Assembly: GCF_002890915.1 (NCBI RefSeq)
Contig: NZ_POUT01000009.1
Span: 62,001 to 126,000, forward strand
DNA length: 64,000 bases
Direction of reading: 5' to 3'
Origin: Stutzerimonas stutzeri
GTDB taxonomy: Bacteria; Pseudomonadota; Gammaproteobacteria; Pseudomonadales; Pseudomonadaceae
Shown: positions 56,719-64,000 of the stretch, piece by piece
How the letters are laid out: every line of letters begins with the position of its first letter
How positions within the stretch are numbered: position 1 is the first letter of the stretch
Translations under genes and position numbers: made by a program
The notes under the pieces: model-generated
Databases searched by the model: none
What the model saw: only the letters and a program-made list of their open reading frames with translations
Told to the model about the DNA's origin: nothing

Positions 56719-58203
56719 TCAGCCGGCGTGGTAATCGGCGTCGGCCTCCTCGAAGCGCTTGACGATGCTCGCTGCCGGCTCGGCGCCCAGCTTGCTCACC
56801 ACCACGATGGCCAGGCTGGCGAGGATGAAGCCCGGGATGATCTCGTACAGCCCCAGGCCGATGAGTTCCTTCCACACCACCACGGTGATCGCTCCGACCA
56901 GCATGCCCGCCAGCGCGCCGTTGCGCGTCATGCGCTTCCACAGCAGCGAGATCAGCACCACCGGTCCGAACGCCGCACCGAAGCCGGCCCAGGCGTAGGA
57001 CACCAGGCCCAGCACCTTGCTTTCCGGGTTGGAGGCGATGCCGATGGCGATCAGCGCGATCAGCAGCACCATCGCCCGGCCGACCCAGACCAGTTCGGTC
57101 TGCGAGGCGTTCTTGCGCAGCATCGCCTTGTAGAAGTCCTGGGTCAGCGCGCTGGAGCTCACCAAGAGCTGCGCACTCAAAGTGCTCATCACCGCCGCCA
57201 GCACCCCGGAGAGGATGATCCCGGCGACCCACGGGTTGAACAGGATCTTCACCAGTTCCATGAATACCCGCTCGCCGTTCTGGCTCACCGCGCCGGCCAG
57301 TTCCGGGTGGTCGGCGAAGTAGGCGATGCCGAGGAAACCCACCGCCACCGCGCCGGCCAGGGTCAGGATCATCCAGGTCATGCCGATGCGCCGCGCATTG
57401 GGAATGGTCTTGATCGAGTCGGCGGCCATGAAGCGCACCAGGATGTGCGGCTGGCCGAAGTAGCCCAGGCCCCAGGCCAGCAGCGAGATGATCGCGACGA
57501 AGGACAGCCCGCGGAACATGTCGAAGTTGGCCGGGTTCTGCGCCGCGATGGTGGCCATCGCCGTGTCCATGTCGCCCAGCGCGAGGATGACGAACATCGG
57601 CGTGACCAAGAGCGCGAAGATCATCAGCGTGGCCTGCACGGTGTCGGTCCAGCTCACCGCCAGGAAGCCGCCGATGAACACGTAGAGGATGGTCGCCGCC
57701 GCGCCGATCCACAGTGCATATGCGTAGGGCACGCCGAAGGTGGACTCGAACAGCCGCGCGCCGGCCACCACGCCCGAGGCGCAGTAGATGGTGAAGAACA
57801 CCAGGATCACCAGCGCCGAGAAGATCCGCAGCAGCCGGCTGTGGTCCTCGAAGCGGTGCGAGAAGTAGTCCGGCAGGGTCAGCGCGTTGTGGTTGTGCTC
57901 GGTGTGCACCCGCAGCCGCCCGGCGACGAACAGCCAGTTGAGCCAGGCGCCGACGATCAGGCCGATGGCGATCCAGCTTTCCGACAGGCCGGCGACGAAC
58001 ACCGCCCCGGGCAGGCCCATCAGCAGCCAGCCGCTCATGTCCGAGGCGCCCGCCGACAGCGCGGTGACGAAGCTGCCGAGGCTGCGCCCGCCGAGGATGT
58101 AGTCGGAGAAGTTCTTGGTGGCGCGGTAGGCGATGAAGCCGATCAGGATCATCGCCGCGATGTAGATCAGAAAGGTGATCAGCGTGGGTGTACTGACGCT
58201 CAT
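56719..58203 (-). CDS. putP: Sodium/proline symporter
   Basis: A 494-residue SSS-family transporter with about 13 transmembrane helices; GGRSLGSFVTALSAGASDMSGWLLMGLPGA holds the Na+/proline-binding residues of PutP. It imports proline for PutA. The gene follows putA on the same strand (175 bases plus a REP-like element between them). Start MSVSTPTL is chosen over an upstream Met because it begins the first helix. Confidence 0.95.
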   Translation of the reverse strand: MSVSTPTLITFLIYIAAMILIGFIAYRATKNFSDYILGGRSLGSFVTALSAGASDMSGWLLMGLPGAVFVAGLSESWIAIGLIVGAWLNWLFVAGRLRVHTEHNHNALTLPDYFSHRFEDHSRLLRIFSALVILVFFTIYCASGVVAGARLFESTFGVPYAYALWIGAAATILYVFIGGFLAVSWTDTVQATLMIFALLVTPMFVILALGDMDTAMATIAAQNPANFDMFRGLSFVAIISLLAWGLGYFGQPHILVRFMAADSIKTIPNARRIGMTWMILTLAGAVAVGFLGIAYFADHPELAGAVSQNGERVFMELVKILFNPWVAGIILSGVLAAVMSTLSAQLLVSSSALTQDFYKAMLRKNASQTELVWVGRAMVLLIALIAIGIASNPESKVLGLVSYAWAGFGAAFGPVVLISLLWKRMTRNGALAGMLVGAITVVVWKELIGLGLYEIIPGFILASLAIVVVSKLGAEPAASIVKRFEEADADYHAG

Positions 58204-58378
58204 TGTGTATCCCTCGTTAGTTGTTGTTCGGCGCAACGCGAGTGGCCCGCGCGACGCCTTGGCAGAGGGCGATGGCGAAAAAGGCCATCACCTGCGACAG
58301 GCCCAAGCCAGGCCCGTCAGTGGCGGAAGAGCGTCCGCCAACTGTTCCGGTTGTTGTTCTGGTCCAGCAGCGAAACAG

Positions 58379-58474
58379 CCGTAGGGTGGATGGCCGAAGC
58401 CATCCACCAACCCGCTGCTATGCGCGTGGCTGCATGCGCGTGGAAAATCGCTTCGCGAGTTTTCCACCCTACGG
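58379..58474. repeat. REP/BIME-like element between putA and putP
   Basis: A 96-bp element bounded by CCGTAGGGTGGA and its exact reverse complement. Inside are two hairpins: GTGGATGGC-CGAA-GCCATCCAC at 58387-58408 and TGGAAAA...TTTTCCA at 58441-58466. It ends one base from the putA stop codon. Confidence 0.72.
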
Positions 58475-58475
58475 T

Positions 58476-61400
58476 TCAATCGTCGCCGAGCGACAGCAGC
58501 GAGGCGTTGCCGCCCACCGCCGTGGTATTGGTCGAGGTGCTGCGCTCGTTGGTGAAGCGCAGCAGGTAGCTGGGCCCGCCGGCCTTCGGTCCGGTGCCGG
58601 ACAGCCCGCAGCCACCGAACGGCTGCACGCCGACCACCGCGCCGATCTGGTTGCGGTTGACGTAGAGGTTGCCGACCCGCGCAAGCCGCTCGATACGCTC
58701 GGCGGTTTCCTCGTTGCGGCTGTGCACGCCGAGGGTCAGGCCGTAGCCGGTGGCGTTGATCGCCGCGACGACCTTTTCCAGGTCTTCCGCGTCGTAGCGC
58801 ACCACGTGCAGCACCGGGCCGAAGTGCTCCTTCCTGAGTTCCTCGATGCCACCGATCTCGAAGGCCACCGGCGCGACGAAATGGCCATCGAGCCCTTCCG
58901 GCAGCGTGGCCTCGGCGATCAGGCGGCCCTCGCCCTTGAGCTGGTCGATGTGCGCCAGCAGCGCGTCGCGCGCCTCCTGGTCGATCACCGGGCCGATATC
59001 GTTCTCGCGCAGGTGCGTCGGCCCGACCTTCAATTCGGCCATGGCGCCCTTGAGCAGATCGATCACGCGGTCGGCGATGTCGCGCTGCACGTAGAGCACG
59101 CGCAGCGCCGAACAGCGCTGGCCGGCGCTGGTGAAGGCGGAACCGACGGCATCCTTGATCACCTGCTCGGGCAGCGCGGTGGAATCGACGATCATCGCGT
59201 TCTGCCCGCCGGTCTCGGCGATCAGCGTGGCGATCGGGCCTTCCTTCTCCGCCAACTGGCGGTTGATGATGCGCGCGGTGTCGGTCGAGCCGGTGAAGCA
59301 CACGCCGACCACTCGCGGGTCGCGACAGAACACACCGCCCAGGGTGGCACCGTCGCCGGGCAGGAAGGCGATCGCCTCCTTCGGCAGGCCGGCCTCGAAC
59401 ATCAGCTCCAGCGCGCGCGCGGCGATCAGGCTGGTCTGCTCGGCCGGCTTGGCCAGCACGGTGTTACCAGCGACCAGCGCCGCGCTGATCTGGCCCAGGT
59501 AGATGGCCAGCGGGAAGTTCCACGGGCTGACACAGACGAACACGCCGCGGCCTTCATGGAACAGCTCGTTGCGCTCGCCGGTCGGGCCCTTGAGCTCTTC
59601 GCGGCCGAGCTTCAGCCGTGCCTGCTGCGCGTAGTAGCGGCAGAAGTCCACGGCCTCGCGCACTTCGTCGATGCCGTCCTGCAGCGACTTGCCGGCTTCC
59701 ACCGTGCACAGCGCCATCAGCTCGGCGCGGTTCTGCTCGAGCAGTTCGGCCAGGCGCTCGAGAATCGCCGCGCGCTGCTCCACCGGCGTTCCGTTCCAGC
59801 GCGGCCAGGCGGCGGCCAGCGCATCGATGGCCTGACGCGCCTGCTCGGCCGTGGCGAACTGCGCACGGCCGACGACCTTGTTCAGCTCATAGGGGCAACG
59901 CACATCGCTGGCGGTGCCGCTCAGGCGCTGGCCGCCGATCACCGGTGCGGCCTGCCACTGGCGGTCGAGGAAGGGTTGGTAGGCGCTAGCCAGTTCGTTC
60001 CATTGTTGCTGGATATTCATGTTGATCCCTTGGGAGTTCTTGCGGGTGCCGTACAGCGCCGGCGGCAGCGGAATGCGCGGGTTGCCCAGCGCGGCGAAGG
60101 TGCGCAGCTGGCTGACCGGATGGTCGATCAGCGACTCCACCGGCACGCGCGGGTCGACCAACTGGTGGACGAACGACGAATTGGCGCCGTTCTCCAGCAG
60201 GCGCCGCACCAGGTAGGGCAGCAGGTCCTTGTGGGCGCCGACCGGGGCGTAGATGCGCACGTTCTTGCGGTAGGTCTCGATCACCGTGTCGTACAGCGCA
60301 TCGCCCATGCCGTGCAGGCGCTGGAACTCGAATTCGCGCGGCTCGGCGGCCTCTTCGGCCATCGCCAGGATGCAGCTGACGGTGTGCGCGTTGTGGCTGG
60401 CGAACTGCGGGTAGATCACCCCGCGGGTGTGCTCGGAAAGCAGGTAGCGGGCGCAGGCCAGGTAGGAAGTGTCGGTGCCCTCCTTGCGGGTGAACACCGG
60501 GTAGCCGTCGAGCCCCTGCACCTGGCACTGCTTGATCTCGCTGTCCCAGTAGGCGCCCTTGACCAGGCGCAGCGGGATGCGCGCACCGAGTTCGCGGCCG
60601 AGCAGCGTCAGCCACACCAGCACGGGCAGGCAGCGCTTGGAATAGGCCTGGATGACCAGGCCGAACTCGCCCCAGCCGGCGATCGCCGGGTCACGCATGA
60701 GCTTTTCGTACAGCTCCAGCGACAGCTCCAGGCGATCGGCTTCCTCGGCGTCGATGGTGATGCCGACGTCGCGCTGGCGCGCCAGGATGGCCAGTTCGCG
60801 GACGTTGGCGAACAGCTCGCTGAGCACGCGTTCGCGCTGGGCGACTTCATAACGCGGATGCAGCGCCGACAGCTTGATCGACACCGACGGACGCGGGCCG
60901 GGACCGACCTGCGGCTCGGCACCCACGGTTTCCACCGCCTGGCGATAGTCGGCCATGTACTTGGCGGCATCCTCGGCGGTCAGTGCGGCCTCGCCGAGCA
61001 TGTCGAAGGAATAGGTGTAGCCCTTCTCGCGCTCGGGCCGGCCGTTCTTCAGCGCCTCGGCGATGCTGCGGCCGAGCACGAACTGCTTGCCCATCAGCTT
61101 CATCGCCTGGTTCATCGCGGCGCGGATCACCGGCTCGCCGGAGCGCTTGAGCAGCCGGCCGATGACGTTCTTCGGGCGGCCATCGGCAGTTTCCGGATCG
61201 ACCACCTTGCCAGTCATCACCAGCCCCCAGGCGGCGAAATTGACCAGCACGTTGTCGCTCTGGCCGAGATGGCGCTCCCATTCGGCGGCGTTGAGCTTGT
61301 CGCGGATCAGCGCATCGGCGGTGGCCGAATCCGGCACCCGCAGCAGCGCCTCGGCCAGGCACATCAGCATCAGCCCTTCCTGGGTGTCCAGGCTGTACTG

Positions 61401-61637
61401 ACGCAGCAGCGCATCGAGGGTATCGACGGCGTTCTCGCGGCCGCGCACGGTCTCGATCAGGCTGCGGGCACGCTCGCGAATCGCGGCGATACCCGCCTCG
61501 CCTGGATCGGCCAGCTGCAGCAGTTCGGTGAGATAGGCCGCCTCGTCAACGCTGTAGTTGGCGCTGATGGCGGGAAAGAATTCTGCTGCTGTCTGGTTGG
61601 CGAAGGCGCCATCCAGCACGTGACCGGCCTTGAACAT
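58476..61637 (-). CDS. putA: Bifunctional proline dehydrogenase / P5C dehydrogenase
   Basis: A 1,053-residue PutA. The PRODH barrel is at about 100-450 (LVKGAYWDSEIK, SHNAHTVSCILA, GMGDALYD), the aldehyde dehydrogenase domain at about 520-1000, with catalytic Cys in TSAGQRCSALRVLYVQ and Glu in ETGGQNAMIVD. It lacks the N-terminal ribbon-helix-helix of enterobacterial PutA, so it cannot repress itself; a separate regulator (pruR-like) lies upstream. Start MFKAGHVLDG matches Pseudomonas PutA; a longer frame to 61706 is unlikely. Confidence 0.95.
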   Translation of the reverse strand: MFKAGHVLDGAFANQTAAEFFPAISANYSVDEAAYLTELLQLADPGEAGIAAIRERARSLIETVRGRENAVDTLDALLRQYSLDTQEGLMLMCLAEALLRVPDSATADALIRDKLNAAEWERHLGQSDNVLVNFAAWGLVMTGKVVDPETADGRPKNVIGRLLKRSGEPVIRAAMNQAMKLMGKQFVLGRSIAEALKNGRPEREKGYTYSFDMLGEAALTAEDAAKYMADYRQAVETVGAEPQVGPGPRPSVSIKLSALHPRYEVAQRERVLSELFANVRELAILARQRDVGITIDAEEADRLELSLELYEKLMRDPAIAGWGEFGLVIQAYSKRCLPVLVWLTLLGRELGARIPLRLVKGAYWDSEIKQCQVQGLDGYPVFTRKEGTDTSYLACARYLLSEHTRGVIYPQFASHNAHTVSCILAMAEEAAEPREFEFQRLHGMGDALYDTVIETYRKNVRIYAPVGAHKDLLPYLVRRLLENGANSSFVHQLVDPRVPVESLIDHPVSQLRTFAALGNPRIPLPPALYGTRKNSQGINMNIQQQWNELASAYQPFLDRQWQAAPVIGGQRLSGTASDVRCPYELNKVVGRAQFATAEQARQAIDALAAAWPRWNGTPVEQRAAILERLAELLEQNRAELMALCTVEAGKSLQDGIDEVREAVDFCRYYAQQARLKLGREELKGPTGERNELFHEGRGVFVCVSPWNFPLAIYLGQISAALVAGNTVLAKPAEQTSLIAARALELMFEAGLPKEAIAFLPGDGATLGGVFCRDPRVVGVCFTGSTDTARIINRQLAEKEGPIATLIAETGGQNAMIVDSTALPEQVIKDAVGSAFTSAGQRCSALRVLYVQRDIADRVIDLLKGAMAELKVGPTHLRENDIGPVIDQEARDALLAHIDQLKGEGRLIAEATLPEGLDGHFVAPVAFEIGGIEELRKEHFGPVLHVVRYDAEDLEKVVAAINATGYGLTLGVHSRNEETAERIERLARVGNLYVNRNQIGAVVGVQPFGGCGLSGTGPKAGGPSYLLRFTNERSTSTNTTAVGGNASLLSLGDD

Positions 61638-61884
61638 CGCGCCGCTCCTCCAGTGTGGGTGTGTTTGTAATAGGTCTAGCCCATCGATCCGGGCGCGGGA
61701 CGTCACCGGGCGGATCGTTGCTGAGCGGATGCCGGAATGTAGGGGCTATGCAGCGCGCCGTTCTTGCAAAAGACTCCGGAGTTTTTGCAAAAGGCTGCGA
61801 AACTCGAGGACGAAATGCGCCTCGCACCAGGATGGGGCGGCCTTCGGGCGCCCTGCGCCGGTCCCGCACCAGAACGGGCCGGGC

Positions 61885-62640
61885 TCAGCCCTCGGTATCG
61901 CGCAAGCGCTTGGGCGTCAGGCCCAGATAGCGGCGGGTCGCGGTGGTCAGCGCGCTCTGGCTGGAAAAACCGCACTCCTCGGCGATGCGTACCAGCGGCA
62001 GCGGCGTCTCGCGCAGCAGGCGGGCGGCGCGATCGAGGCGGGTCTTGAGCATGTACTGATGGGGCGTCAGGCCGACACTGTCCTTGAATTGCGCATGGAA
62101 GTGTCCTGGGCTCAGGCAGGCGACCTGGGCCAGCTCGGCAACGGTGATGCGCCGTGCCAGGTTGTGCTGGATGTGATTGTCGAGCCGCTGCAGATCCAGC
62201 GGGCCGGCCGGGCGTGGCTGCGATTCGCCGAACAGCCGCAGGTGCAGTGCCCGCAGCAACACGCCGCCCAGCGCGCGGGCGAGCAGCGGATCGCTGCCGT
62301 AGCGGGCGAGTTCGGCACCGGCATAGGCCAGCAGGTTCTGGAAGTCGGCATCCAGCGCCGGATAGCGCGGCGCCTCGAACAGCCGGGCGAGCAGCTGCGG
62401 ATCGTCGAGGCAGGCATCCTGCTCGTCCAGGTCGATGATCAGCATGCGGTTGTCGCCCATGCCGGCGAAGCCATGGTCGGCATCACCCGGCACCAGGCAG
62501 GCGCGCATCCGGCAGACCTCGCCGCCGGAGCCCGCCACTTCGAACTCCGCGCGCCCAGCCAGCGACATCACCAACTGGTGATAATCGTGGGCATGCTGGT
62601 GGGCCTGGTCATCCAGGCGGAGCAGACGGGCATTGAGCAT
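61885..62640 (-). CDS. AraC-family activator of proline use (PruR-like)
   Basis: A 251-residue AraC protein with an N-terminal cupin-like sensor and C-terminal double helix-turn-helix (LDNHIQHNLARRITVAELAQVACLSPGHFHAQFKDSVGLTPHQYMLKTRLDRAARLL). Position upstream of putA and putP on the same strand matches PruR (PA0780 region) of P. aeruginosa from memory, where it activates putA. Identity is therefore inferred from synteny. Confidence 0.78.
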   Translation of the reverse strand: MLNARLLRLDDQAHQHAHDYHQLVMSLAGRAEFEVAGSGGEVCRMRACLVPGDADHGFAGMGDNRMLIIDLDEQDACLDDPQLLARLFEAPRYPALDADFQNLLAYAGAELARYGSDPLLARALGGVLLRALHLRLFGESQPRPAGPLDLQRLDNHIQHNLARRITVAELAQVACLSPGHFHAQFKDSVGLTPHQYMLKTRLDRAARLLRETPLPLVRIAEECGFSSQSALTTATRRYLGLTPKRLRDTEG

Positions 62641-62758
62641 GACGGCACTCTACCGAAGCCGGCCCCCCATGCCCACCCCCGGCTCCCGCATCGCCGCGGG
62701 ATTGAAATCATCCATCGCACCACCCATCTAAGTTGCACGTATTCGTAACGGGTGCCGC

Positions 62759-64000
62759 ATGAACGACGACGTCAACCAGGACAATCTCGAGCAGGAAATC
62801 ATTTCCGCCAACGGGCTCGTGCTGCCGGACCAGCAGCAGCCGGACAAGCTCTACATCATCCCCATCCACAACCGGCCGTTCTTCCCGGCGCAGGTGCTGC
62901 CGGTGATCGTCAACGAGGATCCCTGGGCCGAGACCCTCGAGCGCGTGGCCAAGACGCCGCACCAGCGCGTGGCGCTGTTCTTCGTCGACTCGCCGGTGCT
63001 GGACATGGCCACCTTCGACCCGGCCAGCCTGCCGGAGCACGGCACCATGGTCCGCGTGCACCATGCCTCGCAGGAAGGCGGCAAGCTGCAGTTCGTCGCC
63101 CAGGGCCTGGCGCGGGTGCGCATCCGTGGCTGGCTGCGGCGCAAGCCGCCGTATCTGGTGGAGGTGGACTATCCCAAGAGCGACGACGATCCGCGCGACG
63201 AGGTGAAGGCCTACGGCATGGCGCTGATCAATGCGATCAAGGAACTGCTGCCGCTCAATCCGCTGTACAGCGAGGAGCTGAAGAACTACCTCAACCGCTT
63301 CAGCCCCAACGACCCGTCGCCGCTGACCGACTTCGCCGCCGCGCTGACCACCGCGCCGGGCGTGGAGCTGCAGGAGGTGCTCGATACCGTGCCGGTGCTC
63401 AAGCGCATGGAAAAGGTGCTGCCGCTGCTGCGCAAGGAAGTGGAAGTCGCCAAGTTGCAGAAGGAGCTGACCGGCGAGGTCAACCGCAAGATCGGCGAGC
63501 GCCAGCGCGAGTTCTTCCTCAAGGAGCAGTTGAAGATCATCCAGCGCGAACTGGGCATCACCAAGGACGACAAGAGCGCCGACGCCGACGAATTCCGCGC
63601 CCGCCTGGAAGGCAAGGTGGTGCCGCCGGCGGCGCACAAGCGCATCGACGAGGAACTGAACAAGCTGTCGATCCTCGAGACCGGCTCGCCGGAATACGCC
63701 GTCACCCGCAACTACCTGGACTGGGCCACCGCCCTGCCCTGGGGCGTGTACGGCAAGGACAAGCTCGACCTCAAGCGCGCGCGCAAGGTACTCGACAAGC
63801 ATCACGCCGGCCTGGACGACATCAAGAACCGCATCCTCGAATTCCTCGCGGTCGGTGCCTTCAAGGGCGAGATCGCCGGCTCCATCGTGCTGCTGGTCGG
63901 CCCGCCGGGCGTGGGCAAGACCAGCATCGGCAAATCCATCGCCGAGTCGCTGGGCCGGCCGTTCTACCGCTTCAGCGTGGGCGGCATGCGCGACGAGGCG
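62759..64000 (+). CDS. Lon-like ATP-dependent protease (AsrA-like), 3' end outside window
   Basis: The visible 414 residues comprise the Lon N-terminal domain ([28 protein letters not shown]), the coiled-coil linker ([19 protein letters not shown]) and the start of the AAA domain with Walker [10 protein letters not shown] and SVGGMRDEA. The frame is open to the window end, so Ser/Lys catalytic residues are not visible. It is divergent from the AraC gene. Position next to the put genes suggests asrA (PA0779) rather than housekeeping lon, from memory. Confidence 0.85.
   Translation, partial: MNDDVNQDNLEQEIISANGLVLPDQQQPDKLYIIPIHNRPFFPAQVLPVIVNEDPWAETLERVAKTPHQRVALFFVDSPVLDMATFDPASLPEHGTMVRVHHASQEGGKLQFVAQGLARVRIRGWLRRKPPYLVEVDYPKSDDDPRDEVKAYGMALINAIKELLPLNPLYSEELKNYLNRFSPNDPSPLTDFAAALTTAPGVELQEVLDTVPVLKRMEKVLPLLRKEVEVAKLQKELTGEVNRKIGERQREFFLKEQLKIIQRELGITKDDKSADADEFRARLEGKVVPPAAHKRIDEELNKLSILETGSPEYAVTRNYLDWATALPWGVYGKDKLDLKRARKVLDKHHAGLDDIKNRILEFLAVGAFKGEIAGSIVLLVGPPGVGKTSIGKSIAESLGRPFYRFSVGGMRDEA

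Noticed and set aside
58221..61670. 1,149-codon plus-strand open frame opposite putA
   Set aside because: The composition (Arg/His/Gln/Ala) is that of an antisense frame to a GC-rich gene; putA on the other strand has all catalytic motifs.

Overview
The window is high-GC gammaproteobacterial DNA, most likely from Pseudomonas or the closely related Stutzerimonas. The right flank (about 55.7-64 kb) is ordinary chromosome: putP, putA, an AraC-type proline regulator (pruR-like) and a divergent Lon-like protease (asrA-like). From memory this is the gene order of P. aeruginosa PA0783-PA0779. Everything left of about 55.7 kb is mobile DNA. It is mainly the right-hand part of an integrative conjugative element (ICE) of the ICEclc / PAGI-2 / PFGI-1 family, transcribed almost wholly on the minus strand. 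Its right end is an 18-bp copy of the 3' end of tRNA-Gly(CCC). A second copy lies 1.2 kb further right, beyond a small toxin-antitoxin segment. The intact tRNA and the integrase would lie left of the window.

Layout: (1) 0-7.4 kb is a defence cargo: the 3' part of an AIPR-family abortive infection gene, then a complete type II CBASS operon (DUF2188 - capV patatin - dncV-like nucleotidyltransferase - cap2 - cap3) with a divergent XRE repressor / ImmA-type protease pair resembling CapH/CapP. (2) 7.4-13.4 kb holds conjugation genes (TIGR03747, TraD coupling protein, TIGR03765, lytic transglycosylase, TIGR03759, coiled-coil protein, PilL-like lipoprotein). The defence block abuts the conjugation block directly. 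(3) 13.6-23.7 kb has three minus-strand transcription units of ICE-conserved genes. Each unit is headed by a copy of the same three-hairpin element with compensatory base changes; two are preceded by an intrinsic terminator and the last ends in one. (4) 24.2-35.1 kb is the ICE maintenance and competence block: topB, ssb, DUF3158, PFL_4669, a LOTUS-domain protein, a replication-protein-like gene with intragenic repeats, DUF2857, parB, a HicA-like small protein, parA, alpA and a BisR-like regulator. Three copies of a TATCCCC-n-GGGGATA palindrome mark starts of units here.

(5) 35.6-54.2 kb is cargo beyond the usual ICE end: a LysR gene, a broken LysR copy, a class II cytochrome c, an MBL beta-CASP nuclease - LOG protein - LpxR operon, a seven-gene tetR-controlled tripartite ABC exporter operon, a divergent phaC - phasin - phaB polyhydroxybutyrate operon, a modB fragment and another LysR gene. 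The tetR and phaC promoters share an almost identical 21-bp operator, so one repressor probably controls both. (6) 54.5-55.7 kb is a segment with a NadS-type antitoxin and a ParDE pair, bounded by the two tRNA-Gly tails, each followed by a matching terminator. (7) 55.8-64 kb is chromosome, with three small minus-strand lipoprotein-like genes, the proline-utilisation genes, a 96-bp REP-like element between putP and putA, and the start of asrA/lon.

Motifs, overlaps, palindromes and repeats were read directly from the sequence. Family names and gene-order comparisons come from recall, with no database search.
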